Positions 12,561 through 24,200 of a stretch of DNA of 64,000 bases are shown here, piece after piece. The stretch is taken from the NCBI GenBank assembly GCA_020631735.1, contig CM036158.1, positions 85,065,421 through 85,129,420 on the forward strand, in the 5' to 3' direction. The position numbers were made by a program, and so were the translations under genes. The notes beneath the pieces were generated by a model, which saw only the letters and a program-made list of their open reading frames with translations, searched no databases and had not been told where the DNA came from. The DNA is from Saccharum officinarum (Eukaryota; Streptophyta; Magnoliopsida; Poales; Poaceae). Position 1 is the first letter of the stretch; the number at the start of each line of letters is the position of its first letter.

Positions 12561-14340
12561 CTTACCATTACATAATAGAATGACACCTGTGAAGACTATC
12601 ATAGGCTCTGTCATACTCTGTATCCATGTTTTTCATCTTAGTTTCCAATCCCACCAGTGAAGTCCATCGCCACTTATTAGGACAAAAGTGCTCATGATAA
12701 AGGCCTAGAATAACATGAGCGGGGAGCACATCCATTATCAGCTAAGGTGATTTCACAAGTGAAAAGTACACAAAGAGTTCACATCTAGCTAATGGAACGA
12801 TTTATGATAGGATTTTCCCTTTATTTTTAATAGAATCACAAAACTTTATGAACCACAATTTTTCAGAAATATGAAAATTTTCTAAACCTGCCCAATACCC
12901 AAAAATTGAAGTCACCAGTGTTTTGACAGTTACCAAACGAGTGAATCAGATGCATATAGAACATTAAGTCCTACATCAATTAGTTGCTCTGTATGTTTTT
13001 TTAAGGAAGGAGGGGTTTCAGCCCCTACTGCAATTTATTAAGATAAAAAAAACTGAGTTGGTACAACAAAAAGCAGAGCCATTGCTCTGTATGTTCCCGA
13101 TGAAGAAATCATTAATGTATAAAGATTTGAAGCCTAAGTGCAATGAATGGAATTTTTTTAGAACAATAGTGATGACCCATAGAATCCAAGCAAATCCAGG
13201 CCAGTTACAAGAACGCTCCTCCCAATCCAGTAGCCAGTAGAGTAACGGGCCAGATGAGACTGAACTTACGAGATAACTGATCTTCTTACTCTGAAAAGCG
13301 GAATATCGGCAAGGACTACATGCTGGGCGCCCTTGTCAATGGTCTTGACATCTGATCAAGGATAACACAGGGTGCAATTCAGATTTCACAGTCCAGATCA
13401 TTGGAAGATGAGCTTGCTGGCCAGATCGTAACTCATCTGGCCCTTGTTGACAGGCTTGGGGTGGCATGATCTTGGAAGCTGCTTGCACATCATTTCATAC
13501 CGTAGCAACGCACGGGCTAATGCCTAATACCAAGTTCAATAACAGTTGTCAATAAAAATAAACTGGTTCACATATCAATATTATATGGAGTGACATTTTC
13601 AGGATATGTCAGGTTCAAAGCAATACTCCATGGTACTCCCAAGTCCCAATTCATCATGTTTATGTTGGGATCTGCTGTGACTACAGTACAAAGTACATGC
13701 TGAGAAAATCGGCACGCTTGCACATCAAGTTTGCTCGAATCTGTCCTTCTTTAGCTTTCAGTCTGCTACAAATTGATTTAAGAGGCCTTCTAGAATGTTA
13801 TGTGGCCTGAGCATTTCAACAAAAAAAAGATCAATCAAAATTATCCTCATGTCCATACTTTTTTTTCTCGAATATGCACGAGAGTGCATATCATTGCATT
13901 AAGAAAGAAAGAGCAGTCAGCAAATACAAACGATGACCGAAGCCGGGAAACACAACGCTACATATCCATACGTTTTATACACGCAAAATAACATTTTATA
14001 CTTCTGCAACTAAGAGATTCATCAAACGTCAGGATCATGTTTACACCTTTTCTCCTCCCTTACAGAGCATCACAATTCCCATAGTATTCACCGGTCAATT
14101 TCTTCTGGTAGTTTAACATTTCCAAAATGTATGAACTTGATTTCTTCTTTCCAGACTAAGGAGAAGATCATAAACAGATACAACCAACTTATAAGCACAC
14201 GAGATACGCCATTTAAATACAGGGTACATGCAGTGTTTCGAAATTAAACCAAACAGAAGATAATTAATTAGTTTCCTTCAAGCAACCTTATGAAAATCCA
14301 ATGGATGTTCAATCAACACAAAAATAATATCACTAACCTG
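12561..14340. other. Intergenic stretch, copy 1; possible retroposon tails
   Basis: No gene is supported. Two T-rich stretches (about 12994-13056 and 13850-13920) look like reverse-complemented 3' tails of retroposed elements; the second reads TCTCGAATATGCACGAGAG next to a T-run, which I associate with grass LINE 3' ends. The rest has no recognisable content. It is matched almost base for base in copy 2 (47030-48820). Confidence 0.35.
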
Positions 14341-14360
14341 AGGAAGATAAAACAAATATT

Positions 14361-14536
14361 GAAGTACATGACGGCCTGGAGGCGGAGGCCGGCGTGCTCC
14401 ACCATGCGCACACACGCTTCAAGCTTGGCGTAGCCTCCCAGTTGTAGCGGCCGGGACCTCCCGCTACACCACGCCCCATCACACATCCACCATGATGCCC
14501 TCCACCTCGGCGCCCCGCAGAGCCATCAGACTGGCC
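14361..14536 (-). pseudogene. beta-amylase exon fragment, copy 1
   Basis: On the minus strand the translation contains ALRGAEVEGIMVDV, a stop, WGVV, a stop and, after a one-base shift, YAKLEACVRMVEHAGLRL then QAVMYF. This matches the early part of plant beta-amylase (glycosyl hydrolase 14), where the segment reads VMVDVWWGVVE followed by YNW and LQAVMSFH. The two stops sit where Trp and Glu are expected. The sequence leaves the family just where the catalytic-site HQCGGNVGD would follow. It is a captured or degenerate single-exon fragment, not a working gene. Copy 2 has the same fragment with an extra internal deletion. Confidence 0.72.
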
Positions 14537-14719
14537 GGGGGGGTGTAGGAGTCGTGCGTGGCCGTGCGGGGGAAGGGGACAGTTGGGGCGTGACGTCGTG
14601 CGTCGGCCAGACGATCGAGTTCTGGAGTGGGTGTGGGTGCGGTCGACGAGGGAGCGAAGGGGTCAGAGCGGACGGAGGTCGGACAAAACTGTTATGCAGA
14701 GGAAACAGACATTTGTTTT

Positions 14720-14843
<124 letters not shown>

Positions 14844-15237
14844 TAGCCAGGTCCAACCACGAGCCCATCGTTCGTTTGTTGGTGTCCGTCCTGGAGCCGA
14901 GCGCATTTATGCAGCAGTAGTAATTAGCCGAGCGCATTAGCCTAGCTGCATGCGGTAATTAGCCGAGCGCCCAGAGCCAAGCCAATCTGACCGCGCCCAG
15001 AGCCTAGCTGCATGCGGTAATTAGCTGTGTAATTAATTACGACATGAAAGAGACCGGTCCTCCCCGTTGATTATATGGTGCATTTATGTGCGGTCAAGGC
15101 AGCTGCTTTATCGTATTTCTCAGAGAATTCCGTCGCCTGAAGGCGTAGCGTGAGATTCGCTCGTAGCACTAGTGCATGCATGGACGTACCTGATGTGCGG
15201 GGGACCCGTGGGTGCATTTACTGCTTTCCGGCGCTAA

Positions 15238-16169
15238 GGGCGGTCCCAATGGTTAAAATTATACACGTGTTTCATAGTAGCCACGTCAGCAGTAGAAACC
15301 ATCTCACACGGTGAAGGTTTCTTAGCCTAATAAATATTGCTTTTTTTCTCTCTTTCTCTCCCCTGAGTCCACCGTCTTCCTCCTGGGCTCCTGTTCGGCC
15401 ACCAGTGAACCGGTGAACCAGAGCCTACATAGACGAACGCAGTCTGGCCACTAGTGAACTCGTGCTCACCGTTGAGCACAAAGGACGGCGCGGGGGAGCA
15501 CTCTGACGGCCGGTGCATAAATCGATAGATAAACTGCGAATCATACAGGCTAGCAAGGGATCGCTTTCTCTCAGAATCTTCCAACCAGCAGCGGCGCGGG
15601 GAGCGAGCGAAAGGAGCTTCGCGGCCTGTGCGTGGTGGCCGGCGAGCACAGCCTAGGCGGAGGAGCGTCCTGCGCGACGGCGTCCGGCGAGCGCAGCCTG
15701 GGCAGAGGCGCGTCTTGCGCGGCGGCGCGGCCAGCGCCTGAGCGGACAGCACGAGCGTGCGCGAGGAGCTTCGCGGCCTACGCGCGGTGGCCCGTGAGCC
15801 TGGCGGAGGTGCGTCCTGCGCGCGGCATCCGCGGAGCGCAGCCTGGGCGGACGAGCGTCCTACGCATGGCGGCCGGCGAGCACAGCCTCGGCGGAGGCGC
15901 ATCCTGCGTAGCGGATTGCCCTTCGCAGCCAGCGAGCACAGCCTTGGGCGCGGCAGCGAAGACGTAGAAACTACTCGTTTCTCCCCAACGCGAAAATGAC
16001 GGATTCCTAGTGCATCGTTCCGAGCGTCGACGCCGTTTCTCTACGAGGAAACCGTTTCCTCAAATTTCCTTCTCTTTCTTCATTAAATAGGCTGTGTCAT
16101 ATTTTTGCTGAGTTGGCAACGTATTTATTATGGATAGAAACGACCATTAATAGTCTATTAGGACTGCCG
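15238..16169. mobile_element. TAA-flanked DNA transposon with GC-rich captured-like interior, copy 1
   Basis: The left end is GGGCGGTCCCAATGG and the right end, reverse-complemented, is close to GGGCAGTCCTAATAG. Copy 2 shows the target duplication TAA on both sides (49590-49592 and 50529-50531); in copy 1 the right side has mutated. AT-rich subterminal regions enclose a very GC-rich block (about 15590-15960). That block has imperfect repeats coding GEHSLGGGASC / GERSLGRGASC-like units in one frame. A PIF/Harbinger-like non-autonomous element carrying foreign GC-rich DNA fits best. No transposase is present. Confidence 0.6.
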
Positions 16170-16295
16170 TGATGCTTGATTATTGGCGTTGAAGGCTTGC
16201 ATGTACTACGTACGTAGCCTACGTCCAATGCACTCTTCCAATCCACCCATTCAGATTCTAGATTGCCGGCTGGGGAGTCATCAGTTCCATCAACC

Positions 16296-17325
16296 ATGTT
16301 CATCCATGGCGGCCAGGAAGAGCAGTCAACAGAGTCGACGCTGGCTGGGATGTCGGCGCCGCCGGTGACGCCGATGACAACGCCGATTCCAGATGGGATA
16401 GTATCGAGCAACTCGTCGCCATCGCCACCAGCAAGATTAGTTAGAGTGACTCCTCTTCAACCTGTATCGCCGGCAACCATGGAGACTCCTGATAAGGACA
16501 AGACGTACATGCATGTGAGTATATTTACTAGCTTCGAAGAATAGTATGGTAGTAGTATGGTAGGGAGAAATTTTTTATTAAGTATTCGAAGAATAGTATG
16601 GTAGTGCAGATTCGCGTAAATATTATTAGTGAAAATTCTCGTAAATGTTTCTTGGTGCAAATTCTCGTAAAAAAAATTATTCTTGTAAATTCTCTTAAAT
16701 ATTTCGTAGTGCTGATTCTTGTAAATATTTTTTAGTGAAAATTGTCGTAAATGTTTCTTACTGCCAATTCTCGTAAATTTTTGTTGATATGAACTGCTGT
16801 AATCAAAGTGGATGATTTTTAATTAGTATGGTATATTCTATATCTATGTGTGCATAAGAAAACTTCGACGGTGTTGGGATAATTTGTACTGTACAGTAGA
16901 TGTAGGATGTGATCATAAAGTTGTTATCTGTGAAATAGGAACCTGTTTGCCTGAAGCAATTGTGCCAAATGAAGAGTTGCGTTTCAACAGTAGTGATGAA
17001 GCTAAGGAGTTTTACTACAAATATGCGAGCAAAGCAGGATTCGGCGTCCGCATAACCAAGAGCCATAAAACTGTTATAAGAGTTGAAACTGCAATAAACA
17101 AGGGCACTGGGATTTTCTACAAGCCCGGGAGGGAGAGAGTCAGAGAGAAAATGTCAATAGGTGTGGATCAAGGCATTGTGGAAGGTTAAGATTGGATATT
17201 GAAGAAGGGGTAATTGGTTTTTTGAGAGGAAGTACGGTTGGAACACTTCTCACCCCTTGCAATCCACAACCATGCCTTAAACACAATACTGAACGCGCAA
17301 CAAGGAGAAGGACCCAACAATCATG
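16296..17325 (+). pseudogene. FAR1-type MULE transposase gene, copy 1, cut by assembly gap
   Basis: Exon 1 is 16296-16514 (73 codons, ending KDKTYMH before GTGAGT). Exon 2 starts at 16939 after TGAAATAG and runs into the N gap. The FAR1 domain start is readable (EELRFNSSDEAKEFYYKYAS). From about 16850 onward the sequence differs from copy 2 by many single-base insertions and deletions (AGAAAAC against AGAAAC, GAACCTG against GAACCCTG, ATTTTC against ATTTC), which destroy the frame. That pattern is concentrated at the contig end and looks like unpolished sequence rather than biological decay. See 50655-62460 for the fuller copy. Confidence 0.75.
16562..16790 (+). repeat. TTCTCGTAAAT-type degenerate motif array in intron 1, copy 1
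   Basis: About eight degenerate units of the form GCAAATTCTCGTAAATGTTT follow one another at roughly 20-35 bp spacing. The same array is in copy 2 intron 1 (50921-51150) and intron 3 (52314-52516), and inverted copies occur at 62890-63125. Confidence 0.7.
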
Positions 17326-17425
17326 NNNNNNNNNNNNNNNNNNNNNNNNNNNNNNNNNNNNNNNNNNNNNNNNNNNNNNNNNNNNNNNNNNNNNNNNNNN
17401 NNNNNNNNNNNNNNNNNNNNNNNNN
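17326..17425. other. Assembly gap (100 N)
   Basis: Exactly 100 N, the conventional placeholder for a gap of unknown size. Sequence to the left belongs to the FAR1-type gene. Sequence to the right (17426 on) does not continue that gene, so the two sides are not demonstrably adjacent in the genome. Confidence 1.
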
Positions 17426-20400
17426 TCTGGTGGCCTTCCAGCTCTTCTCCATCGCCATCCTAATTCCAGACCAGCTGGTGCAGTGTCTTTGCAGGTCACT
17501 AGTGATGGTTCTGCAAGTGTCCCCGAGACGGTGCCGCGTACTTATAGGAGGGAGGCACGCACGAAGCACAAGGCCAGGGGTGTGGAGCCGCCGTGCTATG
17601 GCTGGCAAAGGCAGGCAGGCAGAAGGAACGAGGGAGGGAACACGAGGCTGACAGGCTCCTGGCCTGGCCTCCTTTTCTACTGCCGATCGACGACTCTTCC
17701 AGTACTAGCTGGATGGCAATGCCAGTATAAAATACTCCACCCGTGTCGCCGTTCTCAAGCGATCTGCTCGCAGCAGGTGAGCTATCTCGGACCTCTGATG
17801 CTCAAGCTAGCTCCCGTCTGATGAAGGAACCAGGGGGGTTGGATTGGTTGTTTGGATTGGCATTTCGGCGGTTGTTGGAGGAGGCCTCTGCACTGCTCGG
17901 GTCCCAGCCTCACGGAAGGTACAGTACTGTGCAGCGACTCTTCTTGCGTTCAAGCAACATCATCATTAGAAATTCAGAATTATTGAATTGTTTGCGGTTG
18001 CAGCAATGTGGACACTAGTTGGAGTTAACATTTGTGGTGTTGTATGGGACGGTATTGCCTCCTCTTCTGCCAACAAGTTTTGTTTTCCAAATCCTATAAA
18101 ATCCACAGACCACGAAGCAAGATTTCAGATATTTTCGTCCGCGACAATCTTGATGGCAACGATAAGGAGCGCTGATGCATGCAAATTATTATATGGTCTG
18201 CACTGCATCTGGAGACCAGTCAGTAGTCAGCAGACGTCGATGACAAGAGACCCATGGAAGCTGGACAGTGTCCGTTCACTGCTGCATCTGTTGGACTGTC
18301 CCCCGGTAGCGATAGGACACTGTCCCCTGGTCTTGGCCGCTTGTCTGTGCTCGTTGGTTTTGTTTATCGGGCGGGCTCGCCTTGTTATTCCCTTGGCTTG
18401 ATCTTGATTGCCTCTCCCTCCATTCTCCAAGCAGAAGCAGGCGTGGGGCTTGATGCCTGCCTGCCTCTCGATGTGTGTTGTCTCAGGCCCATCGCTTTTG
18501 TTTTGTCTGTACCGAACGGAGCCTCGGAGCAGGTCAGGTCACGCGGAGCAACGGAACGGTCACGCCGTGTAGCCAGGTAGGTTAGCTGAAGAAAAAACTG
18601 AGAAAATGGAATGCCTCTCGCATCCATCGTCATCATCATAGACACCACTGGTGGACGGACAGAAAATGGCTACTAGAATCAACAGAGTACGCACGCAACG
18701 CATGCGCCTGAGGAATCGGTGCCAATTGGCAATTGCCATGCTGATGGATGGGAATGGGATGGGATGGCTACTCTTCTGCTACTGTTAACCTTTTTCCTGT
18801 GTCATGTGTACTTCCATCCTAGTGGGGGTCCAAATCGATCTCCAATGACCTCCCCTAGTACACTAGAAATTAATAACAATGTCAAGGCTAGCTAGCAGCT
18901 GGTCATCAGTTCAAACTTAGTGGAGCAGTCAAGCAAAGCGAAGCGACCTGCCGTAGCTAGGAATTTCCGTCGTTGTGATTGTGAGCTCTGTGCCTTTTCT
19001 TCGCTTCGCTTTCTTCAGTTTTCTTTTCCTGTTGGCCTGGCTCAGCTTCAGCAGGCCTTCAGCTCAACTGCTGGTGGACTTGAGCACTAGCTACGACCGA
19101 AACAAAAAAAAATAACAACAGCACAGGCTGTTAGGTGTCAGCTGGTGGCCCACACCGCCAATCCCGTCCTCATCACTTCAATCAGGCCAGGCGCGCGCCG
19201 GCTGAGCAAGCATGGATGATGATGGGTTCCGGCCGTGCCAGTCGGGCGTGACGACTGTCGAGACGCCGGCCGAGCCGGCGGACAATGATCGGTGCCTCCT
19301 GCCCAGCGGAACCGCACGCGTGGGGTCGTCGCTTTCTAGTGCTGCCACGGCCGTTCCTGGTGGGCAAGTGATGGGTGTTAGGAATCCATCAGAGGATGGC
19401 AAGTGCGACGAGCCGGCGACATCTGGGCCTGCTGAGAACATCAGAGGCTTGACACCGAGGTGGGGGACTCGCGTATGGTACACCATAATGCTGATGGAAT
19501 GGTTTGCTACTAGGCTTAAGAAAGTATCCCGGTTAATTTAGCTGGGGCAGCATTTCTGGTCCTGGGAGATTTTGACGTGTCAGCTAGCTTCTTTTACTTT
19601 TTACATTTGTTTTGCACTAAAAACTTTGCTCTATGCATGCTTCTCCTCCTTTCCGTCTCTTTTATTTGCACCGTCTGGACCATGTCCCCTTTGCGCGCGT
19701 GATCCAAGCCATGGCCCAGTTTTATCGAACACCTAACTATGTAGTTCGTTGGGGAGAGAGAGAGAGAGAGAGCACACTCTGCTAGCTAGTGTTACATACC
19801 ATAACCATACGGTAGTTCTTGCCCTCTCCTCATCATTTGCTTTACTTCGGGTGCCTTTTTTGCGAGCGGGTAAAAGGGGTTTACGTAGGTTGCTTACTGA
19901 TACCACACTAAACTTTTAAAATTGTCGTCCTAATGTATGCATATACTCTCTGTTTCAAGATGGCCTTCTTTTTGTCTCGCTTATTAAGCAGTGGTATCTC
20001 AAAGTGTACTACTCTAGTGTAGTGCGTGGTTAATTACTCCGGAAGTACGTGGTGATGATCACCTCCCCTCCATGGATAAGCATAAGCACCGCGTCTCTTT
20101 TTATGCCCCGTCGCCCTGCGCTTTCTTCCTTGTCTTGCTTGCTTCTTGTGGAAGCGACGCCTCCTGCGTCCATGGTCCATGGTCCATCCATCCTGCCGCA
20201 AGCGAAAAACACTTTTCACTTCCCTGTTTTCCGCTCGTAGACTTGCCTTTGTTTAGCCGACGCATCATGAATGGAACATTACAGGGGCAAACGTCTGCGA
20301 GAGCGAGAGCGAGAGCGAGAGTACAAATTCACAAAATATCTCTCTTTTTTTCTTTAGGGAAATTCACAAAATATCTAACGCAGATGCTGTGGGGGTAAGA

Positions 20401-21266
20401 CTTTGCTTCGGTTATTCCCTTCCCCAGACCCCACTCGTGTGGGAGCCTCTGGCACTGGTCTGCCCTTTTATCTAACGCAGATGCTGCTAACCAATGTGTT
20501 GTCAGCGCCAGTGCGACAATTATACCATGAATGCCCCAAGTCCGGCAGGGACAGCCCGGCATGCCTAGGGGAATGGCAGCGAATTTCTCAAGTTTTACCC
20601 TTTTCAGCCATGAAATAGTGTTTTTTCTCATAATATTTCAGCATAAACATCATCATAAGCTAAATTTCAGCATAAGCGAACAGGGTACAGGGCCATTACT
20701 CCATTACTAATTGCCTTCGCGTCAAACGCTACTACTTTTTTTTCATAAAACAATCTCAATTCCCACCAACCTGGCTCAGGTGTGCTGGTCCTTGCTTGCA
20801 CGCAAAAAAAAGAATCAGGTGCAGCACTGATCCTTGGTTGCATACAAAAAAGAGTGCTCTGATGACGTCTCGGTAGTCATAGATAGATAGACAACTGCCT
20901 CGGCTTCGGGGCGATCACAATACACAGTACAAGAAAAATGAGAACGATAGCTTATTTGGCACCATAAATAAAGCTCGAAGTATATTTATGGTCACGCTAA
21001 CAGACAAGGTCACAAGGATGCAATAGACAAGGTCACAGGGATGCAAGTGGGTATCCAATGCTGTGTCTTAGCTCAGCTAACTAATTACAGTCAAATATCA
21101 TTCTAGTTAATTTCTCCCCTCACTCAAATTACCTGAAATGTCATTCCATTCATTTGAGCAAGTTTTTGGATCGACTTAATGACACAAAAATAATTCGAGC
21201 CCGCATCCCTAGCAACAGATAACTCATTTGCAAGTTTCAACAGAACTATTTCATACCGACACAAAC
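17426..21266. other. Single-copy stretch without a recognised gene
   Basis: A TATA-like TATAAAATACT at about 17726-17736 is followed by CAGCAGGTGAGC (a splice-donor-like site) and, after TTTGCGGTTGCAG, an ATG at 18006 opening a 131-codon ORF to 18401. This could be a promoter and a two-exon transcript, but the protein matches nothing I know. Simple repeats are (GA)n near 19755 and GAGAGC units near 20297. The remainder shows nothing I can name. Confidence 0.3.
19212..19541 (+). CDS. Unrecognised 109-codon ORF
   Basis: It opens at an ATG and encodes MDDDGFRPCQSG at the start, an Ala/Pro/Ser/Gly-rich middle and a more hydrophobic end containing RVWYTIMLMEWF. I recognise no family and see no clear signal peptide. 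Codon composition is GC-rich in the first two thirds and AT-rich at the end, as in many short grass genes but also in chance ORFs. Treat as hypothetical. Confidence 0.2.
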   Translation: MDDDGFRPCQSGVTTVETPAEPADNDRCLLPSGTARVGSSLSSAATAVPGGQVMGVRNPSEDGKCDEPATSGPAENIRGLTPRWGTRVWYTIMLMEWFATRLKKVSRLI

Positions 21267-24200
21267 TCAATCAAGATAAAGTTTCATATTGATCCCGTTA
21301 TCAATCAGCGACTGAACAACTGCCCTAATCTTTCCTTCAAACTTGTCCCGCTCCCTTGGGGTGTACGTGCAGGTATACACGTCGGCCTCCTTTGCCCTCT
21401 CCACAAGGAAACGGCCCACGGCCAAGCAGGCCGGGATGTCGGACCTCGACTGGAGCACCGCTTTGATGTCCTTTGAGTTGGTCCCAGCAACCGCGACCTG
21501 CCTGCAGGTCGATCGGTGTGTAAGGGATGCCGAGATGAAGCGCTTGGAAATGAAGACATCGAGCGTGAAGGGCTCCATGTAGGCAATGGTGCGCTGCTTG
21601 AAAGAAATGTGCTTGTGGGGGTTCTTAGATCTCTTCTCCTTCTTGTATGTGTATGGCCTGCTGTTGTCTTCATCCACAAAGTCCTCCACGCCAAAGAAGC
21701 TCCTGGAAGAACTTAAGGCCTGGAAAGGAAACACATAATCCAATACCTGTCAGCAACTGATGAATCTAAAAAGTATATAGACTAGCAGGTTACATTGCAT
21801 TCAGTTATAACAAATTCTAGAAACAAATTGCAGGAGCCATGGTATTCTGACTCATTAAGTAGTACATTGAACTTAAGTGTTATTGCATCTTTGGTCAATG
21901 AATCGTTCAACACATTACATAGCTCATCTAAGTACATCTTACAGCTTTTCATGCCCACAAGGCCACAAGACTAAAACCCAGTTCAGGCATGTGATTTCTT
22001 CCAGGCACTACCACAGAGGGAAAAGATTTATCTGGATTTTGCAAGAACATTATAGGAATAAGTTAATTTTACTCCCTGGAAGTATGTCTGATGTCTGCTT
22101 AGCCCCCCCCCCCCCCCCCCCTAACGTATAGTTTGATTCAATCAATCCTCTCTCTTTGTTAAACCAGATCATTTTCACCTTTTCCTTCTAACCATTCTTG
22201 GTTTTGCAACATGGATGTAAGTCTGCTTGGTCTTGCCAACCAGAATAACTTATATCAATAGATTTACTATTTGTGTAATGTTATTGTAACGGCCTCATCT
22301 CACCATGAAATTGAAGAACCACGAGAGTTCACCGTGCCAGAATAAAGGCAAACCCTCCAGCGTGCTTGCCATGTCACAGCTAACCACGCCGCGAAAGGAG
22401 CTAGCCAATCTGCATACTCAGCATTGAGGCAAATGCCAAAGTTGGTGGGTCCCTCAATGTTGCGGGCAATATTGATAACATTCGCAAGGATATGCCAGAA
22501 CGAATGAAGTTTGTAGTGCTGCTTACACGGTCAACGTCTACTGTTCCTCAACGTGAAGCTGTGTTGCAAGGCACACGTCCATGCAAATCTTCGGGCCTGG
22601 CGCTTGATTGCTTCTATTGTGTTGGTACCACATTAACAAGGCCTTTAGGAAACGCAGACTACATCAGCGCGCAGCTGTCAAATGACCTCAAATTTGTATC
22701 ATTATGTTTAGGGGTCAGCTTTGAGCCCTTATTTATTTGCTTTGGTGATGGATGAGGTCACAAGGGACATACAAGGTGATATCCCTTGGTGTATGCTCTT
22801 TGCTGATGATGTGGTGCTAGTTGACGACAGTAGGGCGGGAGTTAATAGGAAGTTAGAACTATGGAGGCACACGTTAGAGTCGAAAGGGTTCAGACTTAGT
22901 AGGACTAAGACCGAGTATATGAGGTGCGATTTCAGCGCGACTAGGCACGAGGAGGGAGACGTTAGCCTCGATGGGCAAGTGGTGGCCAAGAAGGATACTT
23001 TTCGGTATTTAGGGTCGATGCTACAAAAGGATGGAGACATTGATGAAGATGTTAGGCATAGAATTTCAGCCGGCTGGTTGAAATGGCGTCAAGCTTCTGG
23101 CGTTCTCTGTGACAAAGGGTGCCTCAGAAGCTGAAAGGTAAGTTCTATAGGACGGCGATTCGTCCGGCGATGTTATATGGTGCTGAGTGTTGGCCTACAA
23201 AAAGGCGACATGTCCAGCAATTGAGTGTAGCGGAGATGCGTATGTTGCGTTGGTGTTGTGGGCACACAAGGAGGGATAGAGTACGGAACGACGATATTCG
23301 GGATAGGGTTGGGGTGGCACCAATTGAGGAGAAATTGATTCAACATCGGTTGAGATGGTTTGGACATGTCCAACGGAGGCCTCCTGAGGCGCCGGTGCGT
23401 AGTGGAGTTCTAAAGCGGGCCGATAATGTAAAGAGCGGTAGAGGTCGACCTAAACTAACTTGGGACGAGTCCGTTAAGAGAGATCTTAAGGAGTGGAATA
23501 TCCCCAAGGATTTAGCTATGGACAGGAGCGCTTGGAGATTAGCAATCAACGTGCCTGAACCGTGACATCTTTTGTCTTGTGCCCTTTATGTCCCTTTATG
23601 TGTCTCCCTGTTTCTCGTCTCTTTTGGGTTTCATCTCTAGCCTACCCCAACTTGCTTGGGACAAAAGGCTATGTTGTTGTTGTTGTTGTTGTATGTTTAG
23701 TCAACCATGAGCTATTTAATCTTTCCGTGGAACAAAATAACCTAATTGGCTAGGTCAATCACCAGTGGTCTTCGTACTTGGCAAAATCGTCTAATCTAGT
23801 GCACAGGTAGGGAACACCGGGAACTGTTAGCAGCAAAAGGTGAAAACAGAGGGTTAATTAAACGCTTTAGGGGGTTAAACAAATTATGGCTATACTTTAT
23901 GGGAGTAACATGGACCTTTCCAACTTTACTGTATACAAGAAGACAATCCAAGCTAATGTATATGAGTCTACTTATCATCAAACAAGCCATCATAGATTTG
24001 CTTAGTTTTTTAGGACTAGAATGGATTATGAGACAAGCTATTGTACAGTCACTTGACCTAGGAGAGATACCTGTCACTTGAGACATGAGTGATAGTGATA
24101 CAATCATACAATATATGTCAAACTTTAATCATTCATGTTCTAAACCCAATGGCAAGCAGTAATTCACAATCCAGATAGGAACTGATAAAAGAAAACTTAG

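Noticed and set aside
17140..17821. ORFs running through the N gap
   Set aside because: The N run has no sequence content; the two sides are different contigs.
22081..22131. Poly-C run, and a poly-G run at 25540-25558
   Set aside because: Simple homopolymers, prone to sequencing error; no function inferred.
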